A stretch of DNA of 7,525 nucleotides from JBBDXI01 sp040902425 (GCA_040902425.1 JBBDXI010000025.1:1-7525); one strand, 5' to 3'. Shown: positions 1-5,712, numbered from the stretch's first letter. Program-made: numbers and translations. Notes: generated by a model from the letters alone, not told the origin.

Positions 1-19
1 GGGCAGGGCCCCCCCATGG

Positions 20-730
20 CTAGCGGACCAGTTCCCCCAGCCCCCCCAAACCCAGCGGCTCGCGGCTCCAGAACGGCTCGGCCGCGGGCGTGCCTATCCG
101 CGAGCCGAAGTACACCGCCTGCGACCGGACCCACTCCACCACCGGCCGGTTGACGGGGTTAACCCCGAACTGCGAGTGGTAGGCCCGGATCGCCCCCATT
201 TTCCGGTCCAGTTGCGGGGCGATGTCGATGCAGAACGTCGGGCTGGGGACGATCCGCAGGTGGGTCGCGTAGTAGTAGAACAGCCACTTCGGGTAGACCG
301 GTGGCCGGCCCTCGTCGCCCGGCATCGAGAGCCCCGTCAGCTTGGCGTCGAAGCGGGCATCCTCGGCCAGGCGGGTGATGGCGCGATGGTCGGGGTGGGC
401 ATCCTCCGGGTAGGGCACGAACAGCACCTGCGCCTGGTGGGCCCGGATCACCCCCGCGATCTTGTGCCGGGCGTCGATCATCGCCGTCACGAACCGGTTC
501 GGCAGGTCCAGCAGCGTGCGACGGACGGGGTTGCCTGGCGGGGAGAGGATGGCCGCGGCCTCCTGCGCCTCGCGCTGCCGGGTCTCGACGGTGCCGTGGG
601 GCGTGGGCTCGCCGTTGGTGGCATCCAGGAGCAGGACGCTGTGGCCCTGCTCGGCGAGGCGGGCGATCGTCCCGCCCATGCCCAGCTCCTGGTCGTCGGG
701 ATGGGGGCCGATGACGAGGATGTTGGCCAT
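20..730 (-). CDS. PIG-L family zinc-dependent deacetylase, BshB1-like
   Basis: This 236-residue protein belongs to the PIG-L/LmbE family, metal-dependent hydrolases that remove N-acetyl groups from GlcNAc-type conjugates. The N-terminus MANILVIGPHPDDQELGMGG carries the HPDD motif at residues 10-13, where H10 and D13 should bind zinc and D12 should be the catalytic base. The second metal motif, HPDH, is at 112-115. The segment FYYYATHLRI (151-160) and the C-terminal EPFWSREPLGL (218-228) resemble BshB1, the deacetylase of bacillithiol synthesis, but no other bacillithiol gene is visible, so the substrate is open. Length is normal for the family. I chose the ATG at 730 because the fold begins there; an in-frame ATG at 766 would add 12 unconserved residues and lies inside a repeat. 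No Shine-Dalgarno precedes it; a TATCCT hexamer ends six bases upstream. Function class is secure, substrate is inferred. Confidence 0.93.
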   Translation of the reverse strand: MANILVIGPHPDDQELGMGGTIARLAEQGHSVLLLDATNGEPTPHGTVETRQREAQEAAAILSPPGNPVRRTLLDLPNRFVTAMIDARHKIAGVIRAHQAQVLFVPYPEDAHPDHRAITRLAEDARFDAKLTGLSMPGDEGRPPVYPKWLFYYYATHLRIVPSPTFCIDIAPQLDRKMGAIRAYHSQFGVNPVNRPVVEWVRSQAVYFGSRIGTPAAEPFWSREPLGLGGLGELVR

Positions 731-742
731 GGGCGGAGGATA
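731..742 (-). promoter_or_regulatory. Possible -10 element for a leaderless deacetylase mRNA
   Basis: Read on the minus strand, TATCCT (742-737) is followed by CCGCCC and then the ATG at 730. Overlapping readings TTATCC and TTTATC leave 7 or 8 bases. A six-base discriminator would put the transcript start on the A of the start codon. There is no purine-rich ribosome site. I see no good -35, and the hexamer touches the end of the upstream repeat. This is pattern-based only. Confidence 0.35.
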
Positions 743-744
743 AA

Positions 745-826
745 GCAGCACATGGCAAGGCAGCAAATAGCAAGGGCGCGCCGATCACGGGCCCTGATTT
801 GCCATGTGCTGCTTGCTCTTTGCTGC
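745..826. repeat. 15-bp repeat family in inverted arrangement (16-bp perfect inverted repeat)
   Basis: The spacer between the deacetylase and the lipoprotein holds four copies of a unit close to GCAGCAMATRGCAAG. Two are on the plus strand in tandem, GCAGCACATGGCAAG (745-759) and GCAGCAAATAGCAAG (760-774), matching at 13 of 15 bases. Two are on the minus strand, GCAGCACATGGCAAA (812-798) and GCAGCAAAGAGCAA (826-813). As a result 743-758 and 799-814 form a perfect 16-bp inverted repeat with a 40-base loop, and the loop contains a GGGCCC palindrome (789-794). The unit is far lower in GC than the surroundings. It could act as a terminator or mRNA-stabilising hairpin for the lipoprotein transcript, or be a dispersed intergenic repeat. 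There is no U-tract. Confidence 0.75.
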
Positions 827-830
827 TTTG

Positions 831-1253
831 CTACGGCGCCTCGCCGCCGACCACCACCAGGCCCAGCATCACCGTCTTCCCGTCGGGCTCCACGGTCTCG
901 ATCTCGGCGAGGGCGAGGCGGTCGGGGGCCTCGGTGGCGAAGAAGCCGCCGGCCCGGAAGCTCTCGCCGTACTCGTCCGTGAACTCGCGGAGCGGGAGCA
1001 CCACGTGCTGGCCGACCTCCAGCCCGGCGACCGGGCGGGCGAAGCGCCCGTTGAGCCAGAGGATGCTCGCCCCGAACGGGCGCGCGGTGGTGTTGGTGAA
1101 CTCGATCTCCGTCGTACGCCGGAAGACCTGGATGTCCAGCGAGGGCCCGTAGGGGGTCCCTTGGGGGTACGGGCGCGCCTCCTTGATCGTCTGGGCGGCG
1201 CACCCGGCGAGGAGCGCGGCGGCGAACACGGCGGGCAGAAGGGTCGCTTTCAT
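831..1253 (-). CDS. Small secreted lipoprotein of unknown function
   Basis: The product is 140 residues long. It starts with a lipoprotein signal: charged MKA, a hydrophobic stretch LLPAVFAAALLAG, and the lipobox LAGC with the acylated cysteine at residue 18. After cleavage Ala-Ala follow the cysteine, with no Asp at +2. The mature part (about 122 residues) is predicted all-beta, with segments such as IEFTNTTARPFGASILWLNG and the closing MLGLVVVGG; it looks like a single beta-sandwich domain. The general plan recalls small YcfL-like envelope lipoproteins, but I see no diagnostic motif and do not assign a family. It is divergent from dus with only 21 bases between the two start codons, and its stop abuts the repeat array that precedes the deacetylase gene. 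The ATG is fixed by the signal peptide. The reading frame is secure, the role unknown. Confidence 0.85.
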   Translation of the reverse strand: MKATLLPAVFAAALLAGCAAQTIKEARPYPQGTPYGPSLDIQVFRRTTEIEFTNTTARPFGASILWLNGRFARPVAGLEVGQHVVLPLREFTDEYGESFRAGGFFATEAPDRLALAEIETVEPDGKTVMLGLVVVGGEAP

Positions 1254-1274
1254 CCGTTCCCTATAGTCCCCGAA
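1254..1274. promoter_or_regulatory. Candidate symmetric bidirectional promoter core between divergent leaderless genes
   Basis: The whole spacer between two divergent start codons is 21 bases, with a self-complementary CTATAG at 1261-1266. On the plus strand TATAGT (1262-1267) ends seven bases before the dus ATG. On the minus strand TATAGG (1265-1260) ends six bases before the lipoprotein ATG. With usual discriminator lengths both transcripts would start at or beside their start codon. No Shine-Dalgarno fits in either direction. Any -35 would have to lie inside the opposite gene, and I find none that is convincing. Confidence 0.5.
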
Positions 1275-2642
1275 ATGTCCTGCCACGGCAACAACGCCAC
1301 CCCGCCCTCGCCCGCGATCGCCCCGGGGGCGGAGGGGATCGACCCGCGCCGGGCCGCGGAACAGGCCGCCGCGCGCGGCATGGACCCGCGCCTGACCGCC
1401 CTCGTCCCGGCCTTCGACGCCCCCTTCTTCCAGGCGGGGCTTTCGGGCTACTCCGACGCGGCCATGCGGATCATCGCCCGCCGGCACGGGTGCCCGCTGT
1501 GCGTGACGGAGGCCCTGCTCGACCGGACGCTGCTCGCCGGCGGGCGCGGCTTCGCCAAGGCCGACCTCGGCGAGATCGAGGACAACATCCCCGGCGGCGA
1601 GGAGGACCACCCACTGGTCGGGCAGATCATGGGGAGCGACCCGCGCGAGATGGCCGCGGCGGCGGTGAAGATGGTGGAGCAGGCGGCGCGGGCGGAGCGC
1701 GAGTACCGGAAGCTGGCCTACGCCGACGGCCGGCTCCCCGCGACGCACCTGCGCCTCCCCGGGGGCGAGCAGCTCGCCCCGGCACCGGCCCCCGCGACAG
1801 CCACCGAACGCCGCGGCCCGGGCTCTTCCACTTCGTGCCTCCGTCCCTCCGTCCCTCCGTCCCTTCCTCCCAGAACCTTCGCCACCATCGACGTCAACCT
1901 CGCCTGCCCGGTGAAGAAGATCGACCGCAAGGCCCGGGGCGGGCACTGGCTCAGCGAGCCCGAGGGGGCCGTCGAGATCCTGGAGGCCGTGCGCGAGGCG
2001 GTCCCCGCGCACATCCCCTGCACCGTCAAGCTCCGCCGGGCCTACGACGACACCCCCGAGATGGCCGCGGCCTTCGAGCGCCTGCTCGACGCGGCCTTCC
2101 GCATCGGCTACGGCTGGGCGACGGTGCACGCGCGGACGGTGGAGCAGAAGTACATCGGCCCCAGCCGGTGGGACCTGCTGCGCGGCATCGTGCGGCGGCA
2201 CCCGGACAAGGTGATCCTGGGCTCGGGGGACGTCTGGAGTTCCGCCGAGCTTTTCCGCATGCTCGCGTACACCGGCGTCTCGGCGGTGGCGGTGGCGCGC
2301 GGGTGCATCGGGAACCCGTGGCTGTTCCGCGAGGCGCGGGAGATGATGGCCGGGCGCACGCCGCGGCCGCCGACGATCGGCGAGCAGCGGGCGGTTCTGG
2401 AGGAGCACTTCCGGCTGGCGCTGGCGGTGAACGCGAACGGACGGAGCGGCGTGAGCCAGCTCCGCCGGGCCGAGGCCTTCACCGGGATGGCGATGCGGAA
2501 GTTCGGGATCCGCTTCGCCGAGCACCACCCGCGCGCGGAGGAGGCCCGCCGGCGGTTCATCGGGGTCTCGAGCCTCGAGGGGTGGCGCGCGGTGCTCGAG
2601 GAGTATTACGCCGAGCCGGCCCTCGCCGGCCAACCCGCCTGA
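1275..2642 (+). CDS. dus: tRNA-dihydrouridine synthase, DusB-like, with an internal insert
   Basis: This is an FMN enzyme that reduces uridine in the D-loop of tRNA, 455 residues long against about 320-350 for usual Dus. Motifs in order: LSGYSDAAMR (56-65, the usual MAGVTDxxFR), HPLVGQIMGSDP (112-123), NLACPVKK with catalytic Cys211, TVKLRRAYDD (250-259), ATVHARTVEQKYIGP (282-296), ILGSGDV (314-320) and ARGCIGNPWLF (341-351). GSGD and ARGC replace the common NGD and GRG, and the spelling NLACPVKK matches a variant I associate with planctomycetes. Residues of about 137-201 interrupt the barrel where other Dus have only a few residues; this Pro/Ala/Ser-rich stretch holds a hairpin and 8-bp repeats. 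The first 35 residues are also Pro/Ala-rich, and an ATG at 1380 is an alternative start. I prefer 1275 because a TATAGT ends seven bases ahead. Activity with the insert is unproven. Confidence 0.9.
   Translation: MSCHGNNATPPSPAIAPGAEGIDPRRAAEQAAARGMDPRLTALVPAFDAPFFQAGLSGYSDAAMRIIARRHGCPLCVTEALLDRTLLAGGRGFAKADLGEIEDNIPGGEEDHPLVGQIMGSDPREMAAAAVKMVEQAARAEREYRKLAYADGRLPATHLRLPGGEQLAPAPAPATATERRGPGSSTSCLRPSVPPSLPPRTFATIDVNLACPVKKIDRKARGGHWLSEPEGAVEILEAVREAVPAHIPCTVKLRRAYDDTPEMAAAFERLLDAAFRIGYGWATVHARTVEQKYIGPSRWDLLRGIVRRHPDKVILGSGDVWSSAELFRMLAYTGVSAVAVARGCIGNPWLFREAREMMAGRTPRPPTIGEQRAVLEEHFRLALAVNANGRSGVSQLRRAEAFTGMAMRKFGIRFAEHHPRAEEARRRFIGVSSLEGWRAVLEEYYAEPALAGQPA
1762..1780. repeat. Perfect 8-bp hairpin inside dus
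   Basis: GGGGCGAG, the triloop CAG, and CTCGCCCC form a perfect 8-bp stem within the in-frame insert of dus. It encodes part of PGGEQLAP. Such a compact GC hairpin is more typical of an intergenic repeat than of a coding constraint, and it lies about 60 bases before the 8-bp tandem repeat in the same insert. Confidence 0.8.
1838..1861. repeat. Three perfect tandem copies of CCTCCGTC inside dus
   Basis: Three exact 8-bp units occupy 1838-1845, 1846-1853 and 1854-1861, flanked by the related CTTCGTG (1831-1837) and CCTTCCTCC (1862-1870). They encode part of CLRPSVPPSLPP in Dus. The unit is not a multiple of three, so gain or loss of one copy would shift the frame before the catalytic cysteine. 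On the minus strand the tract reads as GGACGGAGG-type units ending in CACGAAG, like short purine-rich repeats common between genes. Confidence 0.85.
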
Positions 2643-2647
2643 GGCCG

Positions 2648-3985
2648 CTACTGGGCCCCGCGCTTCTTCTGAAGGGCCTTGGTCAGCGTCTTCTCGAGGC
2701 TCGCCCCGCGCAGCTCGCCCCGGACCGCCAGGACCTCCCCCGTGTCCCCATCCACCAGGAACACCGCGGGGATGGAGCTGATCCCGTAGAGCTGGGCGAT
2801 CTCCGCCTTCCAGAACTTGCCGTCGTAGACCTGGCGCCAGGCCATCCCGTGCTTCTCCAGCGTGTCCTTGATCTTCTTCTCCGCGTTGGGCTGGTCCAGC
2901 GAGATGCCCAGGACCTCGAACCCCTCCTTGTTGTACTTCTCGTAGGCCGCGACCAGGCCGGGGACCTCGGCCATGCAGGGGCCGCACCAGGTCGCCCAGA
3001 AGTCGAGCATCACCACCTTGCCCTTGAAGTCGCCGGGGAACTTCACCGCCTTCCCGGCCATGTCCGTCGCCTCGAAGGCGGTGATCTTCTTGCCCACGGA
3101 GTGGTCCGGCGGCGGGTCGATCTGGGCGACGGTCTTCTGCGACTTGACGATCCGGAAGTCCGAGCCCAGCGGCTTCATCGCCGTGATCTCGTACGCCTGC
3201 CCGCCGATCGCGAACGGCTGGCGGACGTCGTACCGCTCGCCCCGGGTGTCGTACTTCCCGTCGCCGTTCACGTCGATGAGCAGCTGCACGCCGCTCCCGC
3301 GTGCGGCCGCCGCGGGGGCGGCGCCGTTCTCGGCCCTGGGCGGCTCCTTCCCGCGGAAGTCGCCGGTGGCCAGGTCATCCACCAGCACGACCTTGTAGGT
3401 CTTGTCCCCCAGCTTCACCTCGCCCTCGTAGGCGTAGTCGCGGTAGTACATCAGGATGTTCTTGAGCGCCGCCCGGGCGGGGTCGGTCTTGTCGAAGCGG
3501 TACATCGAGAGGTGGGCGTCCATCTTCTCGTTGCCGTTCACCAGTTTCACCACCGCGCCGCCATTGTACTGGGTGTACTCCCTGGGCTCGGGGGCCGGCG
3601 CCGGCTCCTCGCCCTCCGCCGCCGGCTTCGGCGCGGGCGCGCGGGCCTTGACCTTCCGCGAGGTCCACACCGCGTCGCCGTCGTCGGTCAGGTCGCCGTT
3701 GCCGTTGCTGTCCACGAAGAGCCGCGCTTCCTTCCCCTCCGGCTCATCCAGGATCACGTGGAACTTGCCCTTGCCGATCGGCAGCACGCCGTACAGCGGC
3801 GCCTCCAGGCCCGCCGGCGCCTTGCGGATCGTCGCCGGCTTCTCCTCGCTGAGCATCAGCCGCTGCGGCTGGTAATACCCGCCCGCGGCCTTGCTGCCCT
3901 CCTTGGGCACAGGCGTCAGCTTGAACGTGCCCTGCGCGAGGGCGCCCGATGCGGCGATAAGGACGGCGGCGGCGGTCAGCTTCAT
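2648..3985 (-). CDS. Secreted TlpA-like thioredoxin-fold protein with two EF-hand-like loops
   Basis: The 445-residue product has a Sec signal peptide (MKLTAAAVLIAASGALA, likely cut after residue 17) and no lipobox cysteine. Residues 18-290 are a novel-looking N-terminal region with two calcium-loop-like motifs, DSNGNGDLTDDGD (92-104) and DVNGDGKYDTRGE (238-250), and an Ala/Pro-rich linker (114-135). Residues of about 295-440 form a TlpA/ResA-type thioredoxin domain with the redox motif WCGPC (333-337), the active-site cysteines C334 and C337, the cis-proline motif SIPAVFLVDGDTG (404-416) and the TlpA-type sequence GKVVMLDFWATW. It should reduce or exchange disulfides in extracytoplasmic proteins, possibly during cytochrome c maturation, though no such gene is nearby. 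The start is supported by AAGGGG eight bases upstream. It converges with dus, the two stops being five bases apart. The fold is secure, the partner unknown. Confidence 0.92.
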   Translation of the reverse strand: MKLTAAAVLIAASGALAQGTFKLTPVPKEGSKAAGGYYQPQRLMLSEEKPATIRKAPAGLEAPLYGVLPIGKGKFHVILDEPEGKEARLFVDSNGNGDLTDDGDAVWTSRKVKARAPAPKPAAEGEEPAPAPEPREYTQYNGGAVVKLVNGNEKMDAHLSMYRFDKTDPARAALKNILMYYRDYAYEGEVKLGDKTYKVVLVDDLATGDFRGKEPPRAENGAAPAAAARGSGVQLLIDVNGDGKYDTRGERYDVRQPFAIGGQAYEITAMKPLGSDFRIVKSQKTVAQIDPPPDHSVGKKITAFEATDMAGKAVKFPGDFKGKVVMLDFWATWCGPCMAEVPGLVAAYEKYNKEGFEVLGISLDQPNAEKKIKDTLEKHGMAWRQVYDGKFWKAEIAQLYGISSIPAVFLVDGDTGEVLAVRGELRGASLEKTLTKALQKKRGAQ

Positions 3986-3993
3986 GGTGTGTG

Positions 3994-3999
3994 CCCCTT
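3994..3999 (-). promoter_or_regulatory. Shine-Dalgarno site of the TlpA-like gene
   Basis: AAGGGG on the minus strand lies eight bases before the ATG at 3985. It is the only clear ribosome site among the starts in this window and supports the chosen start. Confidence 0.6.
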
Positions 4000-4015
4000 G
4001 GGGTGGTGGAGAAGC

Positions 4016-4046
4016 AGCATACCAGCAACGCCACGGGTGCTGTTAA
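4016..4046 (-). promoter_or_regulatory. Possible sigma-70-type promoter of the TlpA-like gene
   Basis: On the minus strand TTAACA (4046-4041) matches the -35 consensus at five of six bases, and TATGCT (4021-4016) is a fair -10. The 19-base spacer is longer than ideal. Transcription would start near 4009 and give a leader of about 25 bases that includes the AAGGGG site. The -10 sits in GCAGCATACCAGCAA (plus, 4014-4028), which resembles the 15-bp repeat at 745-826. Confidence 0.4.
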
Positions 4047-4068
4047 ATGCTCCCGGTCCCGAGGGTCG

Positions 4069-4095
4069 CATGGATCCCATGAGACCCATGGGGCT
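4069..4095. repeat. Three degenerate 9-bp tandem repeats after pgeF
   Basis: CATGGATCC (4069-4077), CATGAGACC (4078-4086) and CATGGGGCT (4087-4095) follow each other exactly and end at the base before the pgeF stop codon (minus strand, 4098-4096). On the minus strand they read as CATGGG-type units. Their core resembles short nonamer repeats (CATGGGTCC or CATAGGTCC-like) that I recall from intergenic DNA of some bacteria. They lie in the 3' untranslated part of the pgeF transcript; no proper terminator hairpin was found here. Confidence 0.55.
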
Positions 4096-4896
4096 CTACA
4101 GGCGGGGCCCGATCACCGCGGCCATCCGCCCCGACCGCTCCCGGTCCCGCCGGTGGGAGAAGAACAGGTCCGGCTGGCCGAACGTGCACCCTTCATAAAT
4201 GTCCACCTCGGCCGCCCCCGCCGCCCGCAGCTGCAACCCGATGGCCTCCGCCAGCCCCGCGTGCAAGCGGTCCCCGCGCCCGGGGCGGAGCGGGGCCGCC
4301 TCACCGAACACCCGCCTGAACTCGGCCGCCACCTCGGGCCCGACCTCGAAGGCCCCCCGGCCGATGCACGGGCCGACGGCAGCGATGACCCCGCCGGCCC
4401 CCAGGCCCTTCATGGCCTCGACGGCCGCGGGGACCACGCCCGCGACGACGCCGCGCCACCCCGCGTGAACCGCCGCGACCACGGCCCCATCGCCGCTCGC
4501 CAGCAGCACCGGCGCGCAGTCGGCGATCCGCACGGCCGCGCCCCGGGCGGGGTCATCCGTGATGATCGCGTCGGCCTTTGTGTCGCGTGCGCCGGCGTGG
4601 GCCGGCGTTCCCGCGTGAACGACCAGCACCCCCGCCCCGTGCACCTGGTGCACCTCGACGAGCCCGCGCCCGCCGCACCCCGCAGCGCTGAGCAGCCGTT
4701 GGTAGTTCTCGCGGATGTTCGCCGCCGGGTCGCGCCGCGCCAGCGGCAGCTCGCCGGGGTTGCCGAAGTTCAGCGACTCGAAGCACCCCGCCGACACTCC
4801 GCCCCGGCGCGTCGCGAACGCGTGCGGGACCCCCGCCCGCTCCAGGACCTCGGAGCGCAGCACCAGCGCGCCGCCCGCACCCCCGTCGAGCCTCAC
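4096..4896 (-). CDS. pgeF: Polyphenol oxidase family protein PgeF (YfiH/YlmD, purine nucleoside phosphorylase type)
   Basis: The product is 266 residues from a GTG start at 4896. It belongs to the DUF152/YfiH family, zinc enzymes described as purine nucleoside phosphorylase/adenosine deaminase and as peptidoglycan-editing factor in Escherichia coli. Visible motifs are TRRGGVSAGCFESLNFG (29-45), VHQVHG with H86, RIADCAPVLLA with C127, AAVHAGWRG with H144, VGPCIGRGAFEVGPEV (174-189) and FFSHRRD (245-251). H86, C127 and H144 fit the three zinc ligands, and the Cys-to-His spacing of 17 is the family's. I chose GTG because it overlaps the TGA of the upstream membrane-protein gene as GTGA and begins just before conserved sequence; longer starts give only low-complexity residues inside that gene. 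Translation is probably coupled to it. An internal GTG at residue 12 is a less likely start. There is no signal peptide, so it is cytosolic. Confidence 0.93.
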   Translation of the reverse strand: MRLDGGAGGALVLRSEVLERAGVPHAFATRRGGVSAGCFESLNFGNPGELPLARRDPAANIRENYQRLLSAAGCGGRGLVEVHQVHGAGVLVVHAGTPAHAGARDTKADAIITDDPARGAAVRIADCAPVLLASGDGAVVAAVHAGWRGVVAGVVPAAVEAMKGLGAGGVIAAVGPCIGRGAFEVGPEVAAEFRRVFGEAAPLRPGRGDRLHAGLAEAIGLQLRAAGAAEVDIYEGCTFGQPDLFFSHRRDRERSGRMAAVIGPRL

Positions 4897-5639
4897 GCCG
4901 CACCCGCCGGCTGCCCGGCCCGCGAGAGGAACATCGCGACGCGGGCCAGCACCCGCTCGGCGCTCCGCTCGTCGCACGCCCTCCCCCACGTGCACGAGAG
5001 CCACCCGCCCCGGATGCACCACCGCTCCTTGCGCGGCGACTCCAGCAGCCACGCCCGCAGCGCCGGCGTCATCAGCACCAGCGCCCCCTCCCCGTCGGCC
5101 GCGCGGATGCGCCAGCGACGGTCGAAGGCCTCATCGCCCGTCCGCGCCCCCTTCTCGCCGAAGAGCTGCGAGATCGGCCGGCTCGCGAGGCCCACCGGCG
5201 GGTCCAGCTCCATCTCCGGCCACTCCGGCGGGCACTCGATCGCCGCCTGGAAGTTCCGCCAGGTCTTGTTCGCCTTGCCGTGCCCCGTCTCGTACTTGAA
5301 GTCGGCCACGCGCGACCTCCGGCCCCGCCACTGCGCCTCGGCGTAGAGCACCACCCCGAAGCTGTGGTGCTTCTTCTCCGGCGTGTAGTGGACCGCCCCC
5401 TCGGGGGCCGGCGCCTCCTCGAACCCCAGCGCCGCGAGCCGCGCGGCCACCCGGCGCCGCCGGTCGCGCTGGTCGAGGTAGTCCGCCCCCATGTACGCCA
5501 GCACGACGGCCGCGATCCCGCCGTAGGTGTACAGCTTCGCCTGCCCGCGCGGGAACCCGGCCGTGAGCATCCAGACAAAGCCGGCGACACCCGCCGCCGC
5601 GATGGCCAGCTTGACGACCTGGAGCGGGCGCACATCCAT
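4893..5639 (-). CDS. Two-TM membrane protein of unknown function, coupled to pgeF
   Basis: The product has 248 residues. Two hydrophobic helices lie at about residues 8-28 (VVKLAIAAAGVAGFVWMLTA) and 37-54 (YTYGGIAAVVLAYMGADY), joined by a short loop, and are followed by a very basic RDRRRRVAAR (58-67) that should stay in the cytoplasm. The remaining 180 residues form a soluble domain containing HHSFGVVLYAEAQWRGRRSRV (in part) and VADFKYETGHGKANKTWRNFQ-like sequence, then LASRPISQLFGE and FDRRWRIRAADGEG. I recall bacterial proteins with a similar pattern, a strand giving FxYxxGxGKxxxT and then a 'Y/W-x-L/I-R-A' strand, but they have no known function. The ATG at 5639 is backed by a TATATT eight bases ahead and by the hydrophobic start. 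The stop overlaps the pgeF start by four bases. Frame secure, function not assigned. Confidence 0.82.
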   Translation of the reverse strand: MDVRPLQVVKLAIAAAGVAGFVWMLTAGFPRGQAKLYTYGGIAAVVLAYMGADYLDQRDRRRRVAARLAALGFEEAPAPEGAVHYTPEKKHHSFGVVLYAEAQWRGRRSRVADFKYETGHGKANKTWRNFQAAIECPPEWPEMELDPPVGLASRPISQLFGEKGARTGDEAFDRRWRIRAADGEGALVLMTPALRAWLLESPRKERWCIRGGWLSCTWGRACDERSAERVLARVAMFLSRAGQPAGAA

Positions 5640-5660
5640 GCCCCGCCAATATACGGCGGG
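5640..5660 (-). promoter_or_regulatory. Possible -10 element for a leaderless mRNA, within a small palindrome
   Basis: TATATT on the minus strand (5653-5648) ends eight bases before the ATG at 5639, with no Shine-Dalgarno between. It sits in the AT-rich loop of a perfect 6-bp inverted repeat, CCCGCC (5642-5647) and GGCGGG (5655-5660), which could be an operator or a chance product of high GC. No good -35 was found. Confidence 0.4.
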
Positions 5661-5663
5661 CCG

Positions 5664-5692
5664 CCGGCCGGGTCCCCGCCTCTCCGGGCCGG
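5664..5692 (-). terminator. GC hairpin after the phosphatase gene, weak terminator candidate
   Basis: CCGGCCGGG (5664-5672) and CCGGGCCGG (5684-5692) pair at eight of nine positions across an 11-base loop, about 20 bases beyond the phosphatase stop. There is no T-tract, so intrinsic termination is doubtful, and sequence this GC-rich often yields such stems by chance. Confidence 0.25.
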
Positions 5693-5712
5693 TCTGTGGG
5701 TGAGAGCCGTCG

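Noticed and set aside
731..830. CRISPR-like array in the repeat-filled spacer
   Set aside because: The units are 15 bp, abut with no unique spacers, and occur on both strands; no cas gene is present.
2565..2605. Three CTCGAG hexamers near the end of dus
   Set aside because: They fall in ordinary Leu/Glu/Ser codons of the C-terminus and are expected with this codon use; no pairing or spacing pattern.
831..2987. A 718-residue open frame on the minus strand running through dus into the TlpA-like gene
   Set aside because: Only its last 140 residues (the lipoprotein) are credible. The rest is antisense to conserved Dus motifs and is Gly/Arg/Pro/Ala-rich, as expected from a stop-poor GC-rich shadow frame.
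3590..3625. GCCGGCGCCGGC palindrome in the TlpA-like gene
   Set aside because: It encodes the Pro/Ala-rich linker and is a by-product of repeated Ala and Pro codons, with no sign of a regulatory site.
1490..4198. A 902-residue plus-strand open frame
   Set aside because: It crosses dus out of frame and runs antisense to the TlpA-like gene. It is low-complexity with no domain, a shadow frame.
4897..5052. Longer N-terminus for PgeF (ATG at 5052)
   Set aside because: The extra 52 residues overlap the upstream membrane-protein gene in another frame and look like shadow translation; the GTG in the GTGA overlap fits the family length.
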